From positions 1 through 32,329 of the forward strand of contig JALSHG010000008.1 in assembly GCA_026982355.1 (NCBI GenBank): DNA of 32,329 nucleotides. The letters are read 5' to 3'. Position numbers and translations under genes: made by a program. This document shows positions 18,191-26,682 of the stretch, piece after piece. This DNA is from Thermodesulfovibrio sp. Lineage in GTDB: Bacteria; Nitrospirota; Thermodesulfovibrionia; UBA6902. Position 1 is the stretch's first letter, and each line of letters starts with the position of its first letter. The notes under the pieces were generated by a model. The model was not told where the DNA came from. It worked only from the letters and a program-made list of their open reading frames with translations, and ran no database searches.

Positions 18191-19201
18191 TTACAACCTG
18201 TTGCTGACTTCCCTGATCTCACCGAGCTTTTCAAGCGCCGCCCCTGTGTCTATGGCCGCCGCGGCCTTCTCAGCGGCTTCTTTCATATCACCGGCGCGGC
18301 CCCCGGCTATCAGCGCGGCCGCCGCATTCATGATGACTATGTCCCTCTTCGGGCCTTTTTCGCCTTCAAGTATAGCCGTCGTTATTTTTGCGTTCTCCGC
18401 GGCATCGCCGCCTGCAAGGTCTTCTCTGCGGGCCTTACGGAGGCCTATGTCCTCAGGGCTTATGTAATAGGTGTCGATCGAGCCGTCTTTCAGCTCGGAT
18501 ATCTTCGTTCTGTCCGTATTGGTTATCTCGTCAAGGCCGTCTTCCCCGTGCACAATGAATGCATGCACGACGCCAAGGTTGGCGAGCACCTCTGCCATTT
18601 GCACCGTGAGTTCATCACTGAAGACCCCCATGACCTGCCTTTCCGCCCCAGCAGGGTTTGTCAGCGGGCCGAGCACGTTGAATACGGTCCTTATGCCCAT
18701 TTCTTTCCTGGGGCCTATGGCGTATTTCATGGCGGGATGAAACAGCGGCGCAAACATGAACCCGAACCCGGTCTCTTCAAGGCACTTCTCGACCTTCGGG
18801 GGTTCGAGGTCTATCTTTATCCCGAGCGCCTCCAGCACGTCAGCGCTGCCGCAACCGCTTGACACGGAACGGTTGCCGTGCTTTGCAACCGGCACCCCGC
18901 AGGCCGCCACGACTATGGCGGACGTGGTGGATATGTTGAATGTGCGGGACATGTCACCGCCTGTGCCGCAGGTGTCAACAGTATCCGCCGGAGCCTTTAT
19001 CCGCGTCACCTTCTCTCTCATCACCCTGGCGGCGCCGGTGATTTCCCCGGCGGTTTCCCCCTTCATTCTCAGGGCGGTGAGGAAACAGGCGATCCGGGCG
19101 TCCGTTGCCCGGCCCTCCATTATATCCCTCATGGCTTCGGCCATCTGTTCCTCTGTGAGATTTCTCTTTTCTGTCAGGAGATTCAGAGCCTCTTTAATCA
19201 T
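18191..19201 (-). CDS. trpD: Anthranilate phosphoribosyltransferase TrpD
   Basis: Transfers phosphoribosyl from PRPP to anthranilate in tryptophan synthesis. It shows the PRPP motif DTCGTGGD, the anthranilate-site block KHGNRSVSS, GPLTNPAGAERQVMGVF and VVHGEDGLDEIT, in a normal length of 336 residues. These features favour true TrpD over TrpD2-like paralogues. It stands apart from other trp genes, between a membrane protein and the AddA-like helicase, so it is probably read from a general housekeeping transcript. Confidence 0.95.
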   Translation of the reverse strand: MIKEALNLLTEKRNLTEEQMAEAMRDIMEGRATDARIACFLTALRMKGETAGEITGAARVMREKVTRIKAPADTVDTCGTGGDMSRTFNISTTSAIVVAACGVPVAKHGNRSVSSGCGSADVLEALGIKIDLEPPKVEKCLEETGFGFMFAPLFHPAMKYAIGPRKEMGIRTVFNVLGPLTNPAGAERQVMGVFSDELTVQMAEVLANLGVVHAFIVHGEDGLDEITNTDRTKISELKDGSIDTYYISPEDIGLRKARREDLAGGDAAENAKITTAILEGEKGPKRDIVIMNAAAALIAGGRAGDMKEAAEKAAAAIDTGAALEKLGEIREVSNRL

Positions 19202-19263
19202 TACCCCTCCATGTCCGCCTGCCCGGTCAGGCCGGCATCGTCGCGGGACTGCCGGGGAAACGT

Positions 19264-19282
19264 TCCGCCCTTGCCGGGCGGA
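19264..19282. other. Hairpin between the membrane gene and trpD
   Basis: TCCGCCC-TTGCC-GGGCGGA makes a 7-bp perfect stem in the 101-bp gap upstream of trpD, one of the few gaps without a dispersed element. There is no good T-tract on either side, so it is more likely an RNA-processing or weak pausing site than an intrinsic terminator. Confidence 0.4.
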
Positions 19283-19302
19283 GCCGCATTCCGGACGGAA
19301 GA

Positions 19303-19761
19303 CTACTTGATGTACCTGTATTTAATGTTTTTCATTTTGGGAAAGAGTGTATCAAAGTCAAAATCCTTTTTCCATCTCCATATCAGGGAATAGCTGCGCA
19401 GACTCTTTAAATCCGGAATGCTGTTGATTGCATCAAGGAGCAAGTGCTGCGTGATGCCTATGAGCATGCCCGTGATCCACGGATTCCAGCCTGTAAGCCA
19501 TGCCGCTGCACCCAGCAGGACAATCCATTCCCATCCGTGCCATATCAGTATGACCTTGTTGAACTGGCACTGGTGGCATATGCGGAAAAAGTTTTTTATT
19601 TTAAACGGCCTGCCGTTTTCCCTCAGGTAGTCGATAATATGGTCCAGGTCAATGAATATGCCCGCGACAAACGACGATACGGCCAGCCCCCATGATTTGA
19701 ATACCATGTACAGCACGCCGGAAATCGTTATTGTCGCAACCGCGTGGTATGGAAGTTTCAT
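19303..19761 (-). CDS. Membrane-bound metal-dependent hydrolase-like protein (YdjM/DUF457 type)
   Basis: 152 residues with three to four hydrophobic helices. The IDLDHIIDYL motif (about 37-46) and a later GITQHLLLDA (about 102-111) match the conserved Asp/His pattern of the YdjM-like membrane 'hydrolase' group. Cys/His residues (RICHQCQF) lie in the loop. No substrate is known for this family. It is first of the minus-strand run leading to trpD; the B end of element E7 lies 26 bp upstream of its ATG. Confidence 0.62.
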   Translation of the reverse strand: MKLPYHAVATITISGVLYMVFKSWGLAVSSFVAGIFIDLDHIIDYLRENGRPFKIKNFFRICHQCQFNKVILIWHGWEWIVLLGAAAWLTGWNPWITGMLIGITQHLLLDAINSIPDLKSLRSYSLIWRWKKDFDFDTLFPKMKNIKYRYIK

Positions 19762-19786
19762 ACTGTTGTTCCCTCCAGGGCGGAGA

Positions 19787-19844
19787 TTACCTTAACAGCG
19801 GCATGGAAACACCGCCCCGCCTTTTTACGCAACATCAGGGTTTA
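19787..19844 (-). repeat. Element E7, shortened copy
   Basis: The B end TTACCTTAACAGCGGCATGG with AAACACCGCCCC and the A end TTTTTACGCAACATCAGGG remain; the central stem is lost. It lies between divergent genes, nearer the minus-strand one. Confidence 0.75.
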
Positions 19845-20040
19845 CATGACGCATTCAAACTCCCTATTTTAACATAATTCACCGCAGGTTGGACCGGCGC
19901 CCCGTCATGCGCTTCCATACGTTCCCGCGGCATTCCCGGTGAACCTCCCCTTATCCGCCAAAACACCCGCAATATACGAAGCTCGCATTTTCCGCCGTTG
20001 TACGGATTGCAATCATTTTTTGTTGACAAAAACAGCGGAA

Positions 20041-20193
20041 ATGGTAACAGATTATCAGGAAAAGATTACTCAGCAACAGGAGTTGGAGACAGATGCCCTC
20101 CGGGCACTGCTCAACTGCCTCGTTAGCCGGAGGAAGGAAATGATGAATCGAGACAGAGCATCAAGGATGATTGAGAATTATACCCTTTTTTGA
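20041..20193 (+). CDS. Candidate 50-residue charged protein
   Basis: ATG at 20041 (AGCGGA three bases upstream) opens MVTDYQEKITQQQELETDAL and continues to ENYTLF, a hydrophilic helix-prone peptide. The surrounding DNA (about 20000-20220) is more AT-rich than the neighbouring genes. The frame stays open upstream to 19939 but that part is unconvincing. No homologue is recognised. It may be a small protein, an old gene fragment, or chance. The gap 19845-20040 holds nothing else I can support. Confidence 0.25.
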   Translation: MVTDYQEKITQQQELETDALRALLNCLVSRRKEMMNRDRASRMIENYTLF

Positions 20194-20237
20194 TTTTGCA
20201 GAAAACATGTTACACTATCGTTGTTCACCCCGGGTGA
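20189..20237 (+). promoter_or_regulatory. Candidate tsaC promoter with operator-like palindrome
   Basis: A TACACT -10 box (20211-20216) has only a weak TTGATT/TTTGAT -35 upstream. The palindrome TCACCC-C-GGGTGA (20225-20237) covers the predicted start site, as a repressor operator might. A second 14-bp palindrome, AAGGGCCGGCCCTT, lies at 20254-20267 in the leader. Confidence 0.33.
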
Positions 20238-20290
20238 GATGCAGGGGGGGCGGAAGGGCCGGCCCTTTCTTTGAAGGTTTGACATCGAAC

Positions 20291-20899
20291 ATGCAGATAC
20301 TGTCTTTTGAAAAAAACACTTCTGAACAGATCAGGTCCGAAGCGCTGAAGGTGCTTGAAAAAGGCGGCATTGTGGCGTATGCCACGGAGAGCTTTTACGC
20401 CCTCGGCGTGCCGGCAACAGATGAAGAGGCGGTTAAGCGGCTCTTCGAACTCAAGAAAAGACCCCCGGAAAAGCCGCTGCCCGTAATCATCGGCGATGTG
20501 GCCATGCTTAAATCCATAGTAAAAGACATTCCGCGCAGTGCGCGGGGATTGATGGAGAAATACTGGCCCGGCCCCCTGACGATCGTATTTCATGCCGCGG
20601 ACAATATCCCGGCACTGCTTACCGGCGGCACGGGCAGGGTGGCGGCAAGGATCCCCGGCGAAAGCACAGCGCTTTTTCTGGCCGGGGAACTCAGACTGCC
20701 CCTGACAGCCACGAGCGCCAATCCCTCATCGCAGCCGCCTGCCGAAACCCCGGGACAGGTCATGGATTATTTCGGGGATAAAGCGGGCCTGATTATCGAC
20801 ACGGGGAGATCACCGGGCGGCATGCCGTCCACGATCATAGACGTCACCGTTACGCCGCCGCGGATTTTAAGGGCGGGAAGCGTCCGCCCGGATTATTAA
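20291..20899 (+). CDS. tsaC: TsaC/YrdC threonylcarbamoyl-AMP synthase
   Basis: Makes threonylcarbamoyl-AMP from threonine, bicarbonate and ATP for tRNA t6A37. The YrdC fold shows GGIVAYATESFYALG, KKRPPEKPLPVIIGD, KYWPGPLTIVF, ARIPGES and the TATSANPSSQPP nucleotide-binding stretch. 202 residues, with no Sua5 C-terminal domain. I start at MQILSFEKN; the frame is open to 20171, but that 40-residue extension lacks YrdC features and overlaps the promoter. No strong ribosome site is seen. The TAA stop (20897-20899) is the first part of element E8. Confidence 0.92.
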   Translation: MQILSFEKNTSEQIRSEALKVLEKGGIVAYATESFYALGVPATDEEAVKRLFELKKRPPEKPLPVIIGDVAMLKSIVKDIPRSARGLMEKYWPGPLTIVFHAADNIPALLTGGTGRVAARIPGESTALFLAGELRLPLTATSANPSSQPPAETPGQVMDYFGDKAGLIIDTGRSPGGMPSTIIDVTVTPPRILRAGSVRPDY

Positions 20900-20991
20900 C
20901 CTTAATGTTGCACAAGCCGGCAGGGGAGCCCGCCGTAAAACCTCCGTACCCCCCTGCCCTGGGGCGGTGTTTTATGCCGCTGTAAGGTTGA
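20896..20991 (+). repeat. Element E8, full copy
   Basis: Its A end TTAACCTTAATGTTGCACAA includes the tsaC stop. The stem GGCAGGGGAGCCCGCCG has a diverged partner ending CCCCCCTGCC, then GGGGCGGTGTTTTATGCC and the B end GCTGTAAGGTTGA. The TAAGGT of the B end sits 8 bases before the next ATG, where a Shine-Dalgarno site should be. Confidence 0.92.
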
Positions 20992-20995
20992 TACC

Positions 20996-23854
20996 ATGAA
21001 AAAGGCGTTGCTCATTTTACTGCTTGCCGGTGTTGTCTTTGTTGTCTCGCTTTTTCTCTTCATGAAAAGCCGCGCATTTCTGAACCTTGCCGGAGATATC
21101 GCCGGCAGGCGCACGGGCGGAACCGTGGAGATAGGTTCATTGTCTCTTGAGGGCGTGCACGGGATTGTCATGAGGGACGTGACAATAAGCGTCGGCGCCA
21201 ACGGGGATTTCAACCTCAGGCTGCCATACATTGAAGTCGGTTTCAGTCCCCTTGGCCTTCTCCGAAAGAGGCTCGGTGATATCACGGTAAAAGGTCCTGT
21301 GCTGTCCTTCACTGCCGGGGCCCGGGACAAACTGCCTGTTGCCGGAGCCCGCGGCACGGAGGCGACCGTGCCTTTTACATTCAGGAAGCTGTCTGTAACC
21401 GGCGCGGAGATACTGCTCCGGCCCGATGAGCTGACGGAGATGAAAGGCCTGCTGGATATCGATATGTACACATCGAGGCAGGACGACGCCACTGCGGACA
21501 GGATCAACTGGCGGACGGCGGCGTCCGTCCGCAGGCTCTCGTTTCATTCGGGGGACCTGAGCATCAATTTCAGAGACAGGCTTCTTAAACTGAATTCCGG
21601 CGGCGCCTATGACTTCAGGGCCGGCCGCATGGCCGTAGAACTGCTTGATCTGCAGCTTGAGGACACGGGAGAATTGACGCTCAGCGGTGTCCTGGAAAAT
21701 GTATTTTCCGCCGCTCCGGGGATTGATATGAAAGTGAAAGCCGCTGGGATTTCGTTGAACGGGCTGAGACGGCTTGTCTCCGGCCCTGCGGTTGAATGGC
21801 TTGATGAGACGGAGACCGATGGTTATCTTGAGGCGGACATTGCCGTAGCAGGCAATATCGAATCACCTGCACTAAACGGACTTGTTTCCGTGCATGGCGG
21901 AAGCCTCGAGACGGGAGATATCGGGCTTGCATCATTTGACATGAGGATCCCGTTTGCGTACAAAGACTTGTTGATCCGGTCCGATGCCTTTCATATCACG
22001 GCTGAAAGGGCCGCCTTTCCCGGCAAAGGCGGGACCCCGTACACCTTGAAGGGTGTATCAATAACAGGCGTGCTGGAGGGCGATCCGGCCGGCCGGTTGT
22101 TCCGGCTTGAACCGGTCACGCTTGAGGCCGAAGGGATAAGAGGCATAAAAGGGAATATGCTGTTGAACCTCCATAAGCCCGCTGTGATTCACGCGTCTTT
22201 TGATTACACGGATGATAATATCCGGGGCCTGGTGCATAAGTTCAGTCCGGCTCCGGGATTCAACGTGAGGGGGAGGGTCTCCGTAAAGACCACTGTGACT
22301 GTGACGATACCCGGGGAGACCGCTCCGCGGGCGGCCGGCTCGGTTTCCCTGAGTCTCCGCGATGCCGGGTTTTCGTCGGCTGATGAGAGCATGGTCGCCG
22401 AAGGCGTCTCAATGAATGCATCCGCAGGCTTCCGGTTTCAGCTTCCGCCGGAACGGATAGACGTTGCGGTTTCCTCGGAGGCCGGGGGCTTTGAAATGCT
22501 GGCCGGCAGGTTTTACGGTGACTTTTCCGATAAAAAGGTGCGTCTTTCGGCAAAGCTCGGATATGCACCGGACACCGACACGCTGAAAATATCCCGCGCG
22601 GAATTAAGCCTCACAGGCGCGGGCAGCGTCCTTGCCGCAGGGAAGATATCCGGCATCACGACCTCTCCTGCCTTTGATGCCGATGTCCGGCTTGCAGACA
22701 TATCCATTAAGGATGTGTACGATTTCTTTATCCGCGAAACCTTTCAGGAGCAGATGCCGGCCCTTTCACGGATCACGGTCAACGGCACAGCCTCCGCAGA
22801 CATGCATCTCAGCGGCCGGGTCAACGGCTTTGCCGCACGCGGGGAAGTCGCCATTGATGACATGAATATCCATGACAGCGGGGCCGGTGTCCGTTTAACG
22901 GGCGTGAATCTGCACCTGCCGGTGGACATATCCCACGCCGGGGCTGCTTCCCCCGCCGGCGGGGCGGAAGATTCCGGATCCCTCGTAATTGATGGCCTTT
23001 CGTGGGCAGGGCTGCGACTCGGAAACCTCCGCGCCTTCCCCGCGGTGCGGCGGAACGCCCTTGTGTTCAAAGACGATATAAGGCTTCCCGTGTTCGGCGG
23101 AAGCATAACGCTCAGGAATATCGCCTGGAGGAATATCTTAAGCCCTGAAAGGGAACTGAGCCTTTCAGCCGATATCAGGGACATCGATCTCCGCAGGGCG
23201 GGAGCCGTCTTCGGCGCGCCGGAATTTGAGGGAACCATGTCCGGCTCGATTCCAATGGTGAGTTTCAAGGGAAACAGGCTGCTCACAGAGGGAGAGATCG
23301 TCATTGATGTGTTCAACGGAAGGATAAAGGCGACCGGCCTGTCCGTGGATAATGTCTTCAGTCCCGTAACCTCCCTCGGGGTCAGCCTTGAGCTGGATGA
23401 GATCGATCTCGAAAAACTGACCGGCACCCTTGATTTCGGCCATGTCTCGGGCATCCTCCGTGGTTATATAAGGGACCTGGTGATCGTCAACGGGCAGGCA
23501 GAGAGTTTCACGGCATCGATAGAGACCGTAAAGAGAAAGGGGGTGAGCCGGAAGATCAACGTGGAGGCCCTCAGGAAAATATCCATTCTCGGGACAGGCT
23601 CATCGTCTTCTATCCTGGACAGGGGGATATACCGGTTATTCAAGGAATACAGGTATGAAAAGCTCGGATTCAGGGCATCCCTGAAAAATGACAGGCTCCG
23701 TCTCCTCGGGATTGAAAACAGGGGCAATACCGGATACCTTGTAAAGGGCGGGCTCTTTCCTCCCAAGGTGGATGTGATCAGCTACAATCAGGATATATCG
23801 TTCAAGGAGATGGTCGGCAGGCTGAAACGGGCGATGAGTGCGCAGATGTTTTAA
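20996..23854 (+). CDS. AsmA-like/TamB-superfamily envelope protein
   Basis: 952 residues: an N-terminal signal anchor (about 4-23) followed almost wholly by repeating beta-strand segments of the AsmA/YdbH/TamB type (e.g. TGGTVEIGSLSLEGVHGIVM, FSPLGLLRKRLGDITVKGP). The C-terminal region (about 770-950: GHVSGILRGYIRDLVIVNG, YEKLGFRASLKNDRLRLLG) resembles the AsmA-like C-terminal domain. Such proteins form grooves or bridges for phospholipid movement across the periplasm. That role is by family analogy and complements the Mla genes in the same window. The only ribosome-binding match, AAGG eight bases upstream, comes from element E8. Confidence 0.78.
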   Translation: MKKALLILLLAGVVFVVSLFLFMKSRAFLNLAGDIAGRRTGGTVEIGSLSLEGVHGIVMRDVTISVGANGDFNLRLPYIEVGFSPLGLLRKRLGDITVKGPVLSFTAGARDKLPVAGARGTEATVPFTFRKLSVTGAEILLRPDELTEMKGLLDIDMYTSRQDDATADRINWRTAASVRRLSFHSGDLSINFRDRLLKLNSGGAYDFRAGRMAVELLDLQLEDTGELTLSGVLENVFSAAPGIDMKVKAAGISLNGLRRLVSGPAVEWLDETETDGYLEADIAVAGNIESPALNGLVSVHGGSLETGDIGLASFDMRIPFAYKDLLIRSDAFHITAERAAFPGKGGTPYTLKGVSITGVLEGDPAGRLFRLEPVTLEAEGIRGIKGNMLLNLHKPAVIHASFDYTDDNIRGLVHKFSPAPGFNVRGRVSVKTTVTVTIPGETAPRAAGSVSLSLRDAGFSSADESMVAEGVSMNASAGFRFQLPPERIDVAVSSEAGGFEMLAGRFYGDFSDKKVRLSAKLGYAPDTDTLKISRAELSLTGAGSVLAAGKISGITTSPAFDADVRLADISIKDVYDFFIRETFQEQMPALSRITVNGTASADMHLSGRVNGFAARGEVAIDDMNIHDSGAGVRLTGVNLHLPVDISHAGAASPAGGAEDSGSLVIDGLSWAGLRLGNLRAFPAVRRNALVFKDDIRLPVFGGSITLRNIAWRNILSPERELSLSADIRDIDLRRAGAVFGAPEFEGTMSGSIPMVSFKGNRLLTEGEIVIDVFNGRIKATGLSVDNVFSPVTSLGVSLELDEIDLEKLTGTLDFGHVSGILRGYIRDLVIVNGQAESFTASIETVKRKGVSRKINVEALRKISILGTGSSSSILDRGIYRLFKEYRYEKLGFRASLKNDRLRLLGIENRGNTGYLVKGGLFPPKVDVISYNQDISFKEMVGRLKRAMSAQMF

Positions 23855-23907
23855 GAACGAGGCCCCCGCAAAAGCAGGCTGAAATTTCCAATGACCTTCT
23901 GAAGGAA

Positions 23908-24007
23908 CAACCCCCGTATTAAAGCCGGCAGGGGAGCGCGGCGTAGAGCCTGCCGCGCACACTCCCCTGCCCACAGGCGGTATTTTTACGCCACTGTAAA
24001 AGGTTGA
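23908..24007 (+). repeat. Element E9, copy with degraded A end
   Basis: The A end is barely recognisable before AAGCCGGCAGGGGAG. The stem is present with a diverged loop, then CCACAGGCGGTATTTTTACG and the B end CCACTGTAAAAGGTTGA. It lies between convergent genes and is oriented with the plus-strand asmA-like gene. The remainder of 23855-24029 holds nothing else. Confidence 0.82.
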
Positions 24008-24029
24008 CTTTCGCGGCAGAAGAAATCGG

Positions 24030-24539
24030 TTAATCCTTTAACAGCTCCTCCGCAGCATCCCGCGCGATTTCAAGCCATGCCGGCAGGTCCTCTGCCGCCG
24101 CGGTCTTATGAACCGCCTTTTTTATCCTGCCCGTCTCCACATCCACAAGCCTCAGGTCAAGCCGCATCCGGCCGCCTATGACCTGATAGCCTCCGAATAC
24201 CATCAGGCGCGCCCCGGATATCCTGCCGAGCCTGAGACGCGTGCCCTCATCAGCAAGCGATGCGGAGCCGAGACGGAGTTCCTCGAGGGCAAGCAGCAGC
24301 CGCTCTCTCTCAACAACCGTGTAGCCGGCCTTCTCCTGGATCGCCTTTATAATCCCGGCTGAAAGAAGCTCTCCAAGGTCCGGACGGCCGGAGGCCCGGG
24401 GGGTCAGATTATCAATGTCCCACACTGCGACGGCGACTTTTCCCCGGCCCGGGACCGGACCGGAGGCGCAGGAGGCCATCATGACAATAACGGCAAGTAA
24501 AAGTATATTGTGGTACGGTCTGAACAAATTACAAATCAC
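24030..24539 (-). CDS. CsgG/LpoB-like lipoprotein
   Basis: A 169-residue lipoprotein. The start is GTG, overlapping the stop of the upstream gene by 4 bp (GTGA). The signal ends in lipobox VMMASC (Cys24). The domain (about 33-165) has VAVAVWDIDNLTP, VVERERLLLALEELRLGSAS, RLGRISGARLMVFGG and RLDLRLVDVETG, the CsgG/LpoB-like pattern seen in outer-membrane lipoproteins that assemble secretion channels or activate penicillin-binding proteins. It closely resembles the CsgG part of its upstream neighbour, so it probably arose by duplication and may form mixed complexes with it. Confidence 0.75.
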   Translation of the reverse strand: MICNLFRPYHNILLLAVIVMMASCASGPVPGRGKVAVAVWDIDNLTPRASGRPDLGELLSAGIIKAIQEKAGYTVVERERLLLALEELRLGSASLADEGTRLRLGRISGARLMVFGGYQVIGGRMRLDLRLVDVETGRIKKAVHKTAAAEDLPAWLEIARDAAEELLKD

Positions 24540-26476
24540 AGGGCCGCTTCCTCTATTTTCTCCTGAACCTTGTCGTCAGCCCTGACCGGCCTTTCACTGC
24601 TTATAACGCGGACAAAGCACAGGTCGGGCTCAACGTCCACCACTTCAAGCAGGGCAACTGGCCTGGGTGCGCTCCGGAGCATTCTGCCTTTATACTTTAC
24701 CGGCTCCTGTTCTTCGAGGACATTGAATTTTGTCCCGGGCACAACGCCCTGCCCTGAGCCCAGGTTAACTATGAAACGGCCACTGCCGGCGTCCCTGACG
24801 ATGTAGCCGCGCAGGGGGTATTTCGATATGACGGTCCTGAGTATCTCGCGGTTGATGCGGAACAGCTCCTTTTCCAGGGAGGCCCCCGTATCTATCCGCC
24901 TCGTGATAACCTGCGGGATCGCAGATGTCTCGGTGTCTATAAGCCTGAGGTTGAGCAGCGTGGTCTGCGGCAGATAAAATATCGAGCCTGTCCCGATAAG
25001 CCTGGCGGCCAGTATCCTGCCGAGCCTCAGCGCCGTGTCGGGGTCGGCCAGATCGGAGGAGCCGAGATTAAGCTCATCGAGAAGGCGGTCCATAACAACG
25101 CGTTCAACCACCCTCACCCTGCCGGAGGCATTAAGGTAATCCGCAAGCTGTGTCATGAGCACGGTGGAAAACCCGTCTCTTTCAGCCAGCCCCCCCGCCT
25201 CCCTGAAGTCCACAAAAGAAATGACCATGGGAGGGGATGTCCATCCGTCCCCGCTCCCGGCCACTGCCTTTTTGCGGTTGCGGAACCTCTCCGCCAGGTC
25301 GCTGACCAGTTTGTCGATCCGCTTTCTGCGTTCAGCATCCTTCTGAAGGCTCAGCATTTCGGCGGCCTTTTTTGCCAGCGCAGCGGCAAAGGTGTCTTTC
25401 CCGTCAAGGGCCAGGGCCTTCCGGTAGGTTTCGAGGGCCTTGTCCCACCTGCCTTCTTTTGCATATGTCAGGCCCTTGTTCGTCGTGCCTTCGATATAAT
25501 ACGGGTCAATGCTCACCGCGCGGTCGTACAGCTCGCGGGCCTTCAGGTAGTCGCCGGAGTTTGCATATATCCGGCCGAGCTGGTTATACCTTACGGCGTC
25601 ATGGTAGGGGGCCGCCGACTTTTTCCGCACGGCCTGCCGGTATTCCTCCTCCGCCTCCTTCTTTTTGTTCCTGGCATAGAGTATGTCCCCCTTTATAACA
25701 TGCGGGAATGCCCTCTCCGGGGCCTTTTGTTCCACTTCCTCAATCAGCCGGAGCGCCTTTTCCGACTCCTGCTTTCTGGCATACACCGCGGCCAGGCCCT
25801 CTTTGCCGGTGATTTCCCCATCGCCCCCTGCCGTGGCGAGCGCTTTGAAGACCCTCTCAGCCTCCCGGAGATTATTCTCCTTCAGGGCTGCATACCCCTT
25901 GACGGCCTTTGCCCCTGTATTGCCGGGATTCCTTTTGATAATCTCTTCACTGATGGCCTTTGCGACCGCTGTGTTTTTCTGCTGCAGTTCCCTTTCGGCC
26001 ACCCTGAGGAGCATCATCTCGGCGGCCTTTCCGCCTCCTTCGAAATGGTCAAGGATTTCAAGCCCCGGGCCGATGACATATACCACTGGCAGGACCACCC
26101 GGGCATTGTAACGGCCGCTCACATCCGAATCATCAAGAAGCACGGGAAAGGCTATTCCCGTTTTTTTCACAAAGTCCGCCACCCTATCCCGCGGTGAACG
26201 TGTAACCGCCCATACGGTCAGACCGGCATCCACGTATTTTTTTGCCAGTTGGTCGAGGTTCAGCAGGCCTTCCTGGCTCGGCGCCGAGTCCACGTCGAAG
26301 AAATACAGGATGAGCATGCGATTCTGTTTCATGCCGGAGAGGTCGTATTTTCCCCCGCGGATATCTTTAAGGGAAAAGACCCGCGCCTCCTCCTTTGCGT
26401 AAGAGACGGCGCTTAAAAGCATAAGCCCTGTGACTGCGATCAGCAGAACAACATGTCTTGCGGCCATTGTCTTCAT
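24536..26476 (-). CDS. Exported redoxin-like/TPR/CsgG-like fusion protein
   Basis: 646 residues. A signal peptide (1-27, VSYA) is followed by a thioredoxin/AhpC-TSA-like domain (about 30-150) in which the usual CxxC is replaced (FFDVDSAPSQEG), so it cannot do thiol chemistry. Then come TPR repeats (about 155-365), a CsgG-like domain (about 415-530, VVERVVMDRLLDELNLGSS and RLGRILAARLIGTG) and a C-terminal beta domain (about 555-640) like the tail of FlgT-type proteins. AAGGAG lies nine bases before the ATG; an overlapping two-codon frame (ATG AAA TGA) precedes it. It is likely a periplasmic scaffold or sensor; coupled to the CsgG-like lipoprotein. Confidence 0.75.
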   Translation of the reverse strand: MKTMAARHVVLLIAVTGLMLLSAVSYAKEEARVFSLKDIRGGKYDLSGMKQNRMLILYFFDVDSAPSQEGLLNLDQLAKKYVDAGLTVWAVTRSPRDRVADFVKKTGIAFPVLLDDSDVSGRYNARVVLPVVYVIGPGLEILDHFEGGGKAAEMMLLRVAERELQQKNTAVAKAISEEIIKRNPGNTGAKAVKGYAALKENNLREAERVFKALATAGGDGEITGKEGLAAVYARKQESEKALRLIEEVEQKAPERAFPHVIKGDILYARNKKKEAEEEYRQAVRKKSAAPYHDAVRYNQLGRIYANSGDYLKARELYDRAVSIDPYYIEGTTNKGLTYAKEGRWDKALETYRKALALDGKDTFAAALAKKAAEMLSLQKDAERRKRIDKLVSDLAERFRNRKKAVAGSGDGWTSPPMVISFVDFREAGGLAERDGFSTVLMTQLADYLNASGRVRVVERVVMDRLLDELNLGSSDLADPDTALRLGRILAARLIGTGSIFYLPQTTLLNLRLIDTETSAIPQVITRRIDTGASLEKELFRINREILRTVISKYPLRGYIVRDAGSGRFIVNLGSGQGVVPGTKFNVLEEQEPVKYKGRMLRSAPRPVALLEVVDVEPDLCFVRVISSERPVRADDKVQEKIEEAAL

Positions 26477-26522
26477 TTCATGGTTCTCCTTTTCTGAAAT
26501 TTTTTAGTCTTCCCGTATGAAT

Positions 26523-26590
26523 TTCACTTTACAGCGGCATAAAAATACCGGCGGCGGGGCAGATTCCTGTGCCCGTTTATGCAACATTAA
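26523..26590 (-). repeat. Element E10, shortened copy, tandem with E11
   Basis: B end TTCACTTTACAGCGGCATAA, shortened stem, then the A end TTTATGCAACATTAA, where the final TTAA is also the first TTAA of E11. Together E10 and E11 fill the gap upstream of the redoxin-TPR-CsgG gene. Confidence 0.85.
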
Positions 26591-26682
26591 CCTTACAGTG
26601 GCATAAAAGTGCCGCCCGCGGGCAGGGAGTCCGGAGGTTTTACGCCGGACTCCCCTGCCGGCTTGTGCAACATTAAGGTTAA
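26587..26682 (-). repeat. Element E11, full near-consensus copy
   Basis: B end TTAACCTTACAGTGGCATAA; stem GGCAGGGAGTCCGG pairing with CCGGACTCCCCTGCC around a GTTTTACG-type loop; A end TTGTGCAACATTAAGGTTAA. The last TTA (26679-26681) is the kinase stop codon. A second AAGGTT follows immediately, so the end is duplicated. Confidence 0.93.

Noticed and set aside
19835-20029. 64-codon minus-strand frame in the gap before tsaC
   Set aside because: Low-complexity composition, no motif or ribosome site, and it overlaps element E7.
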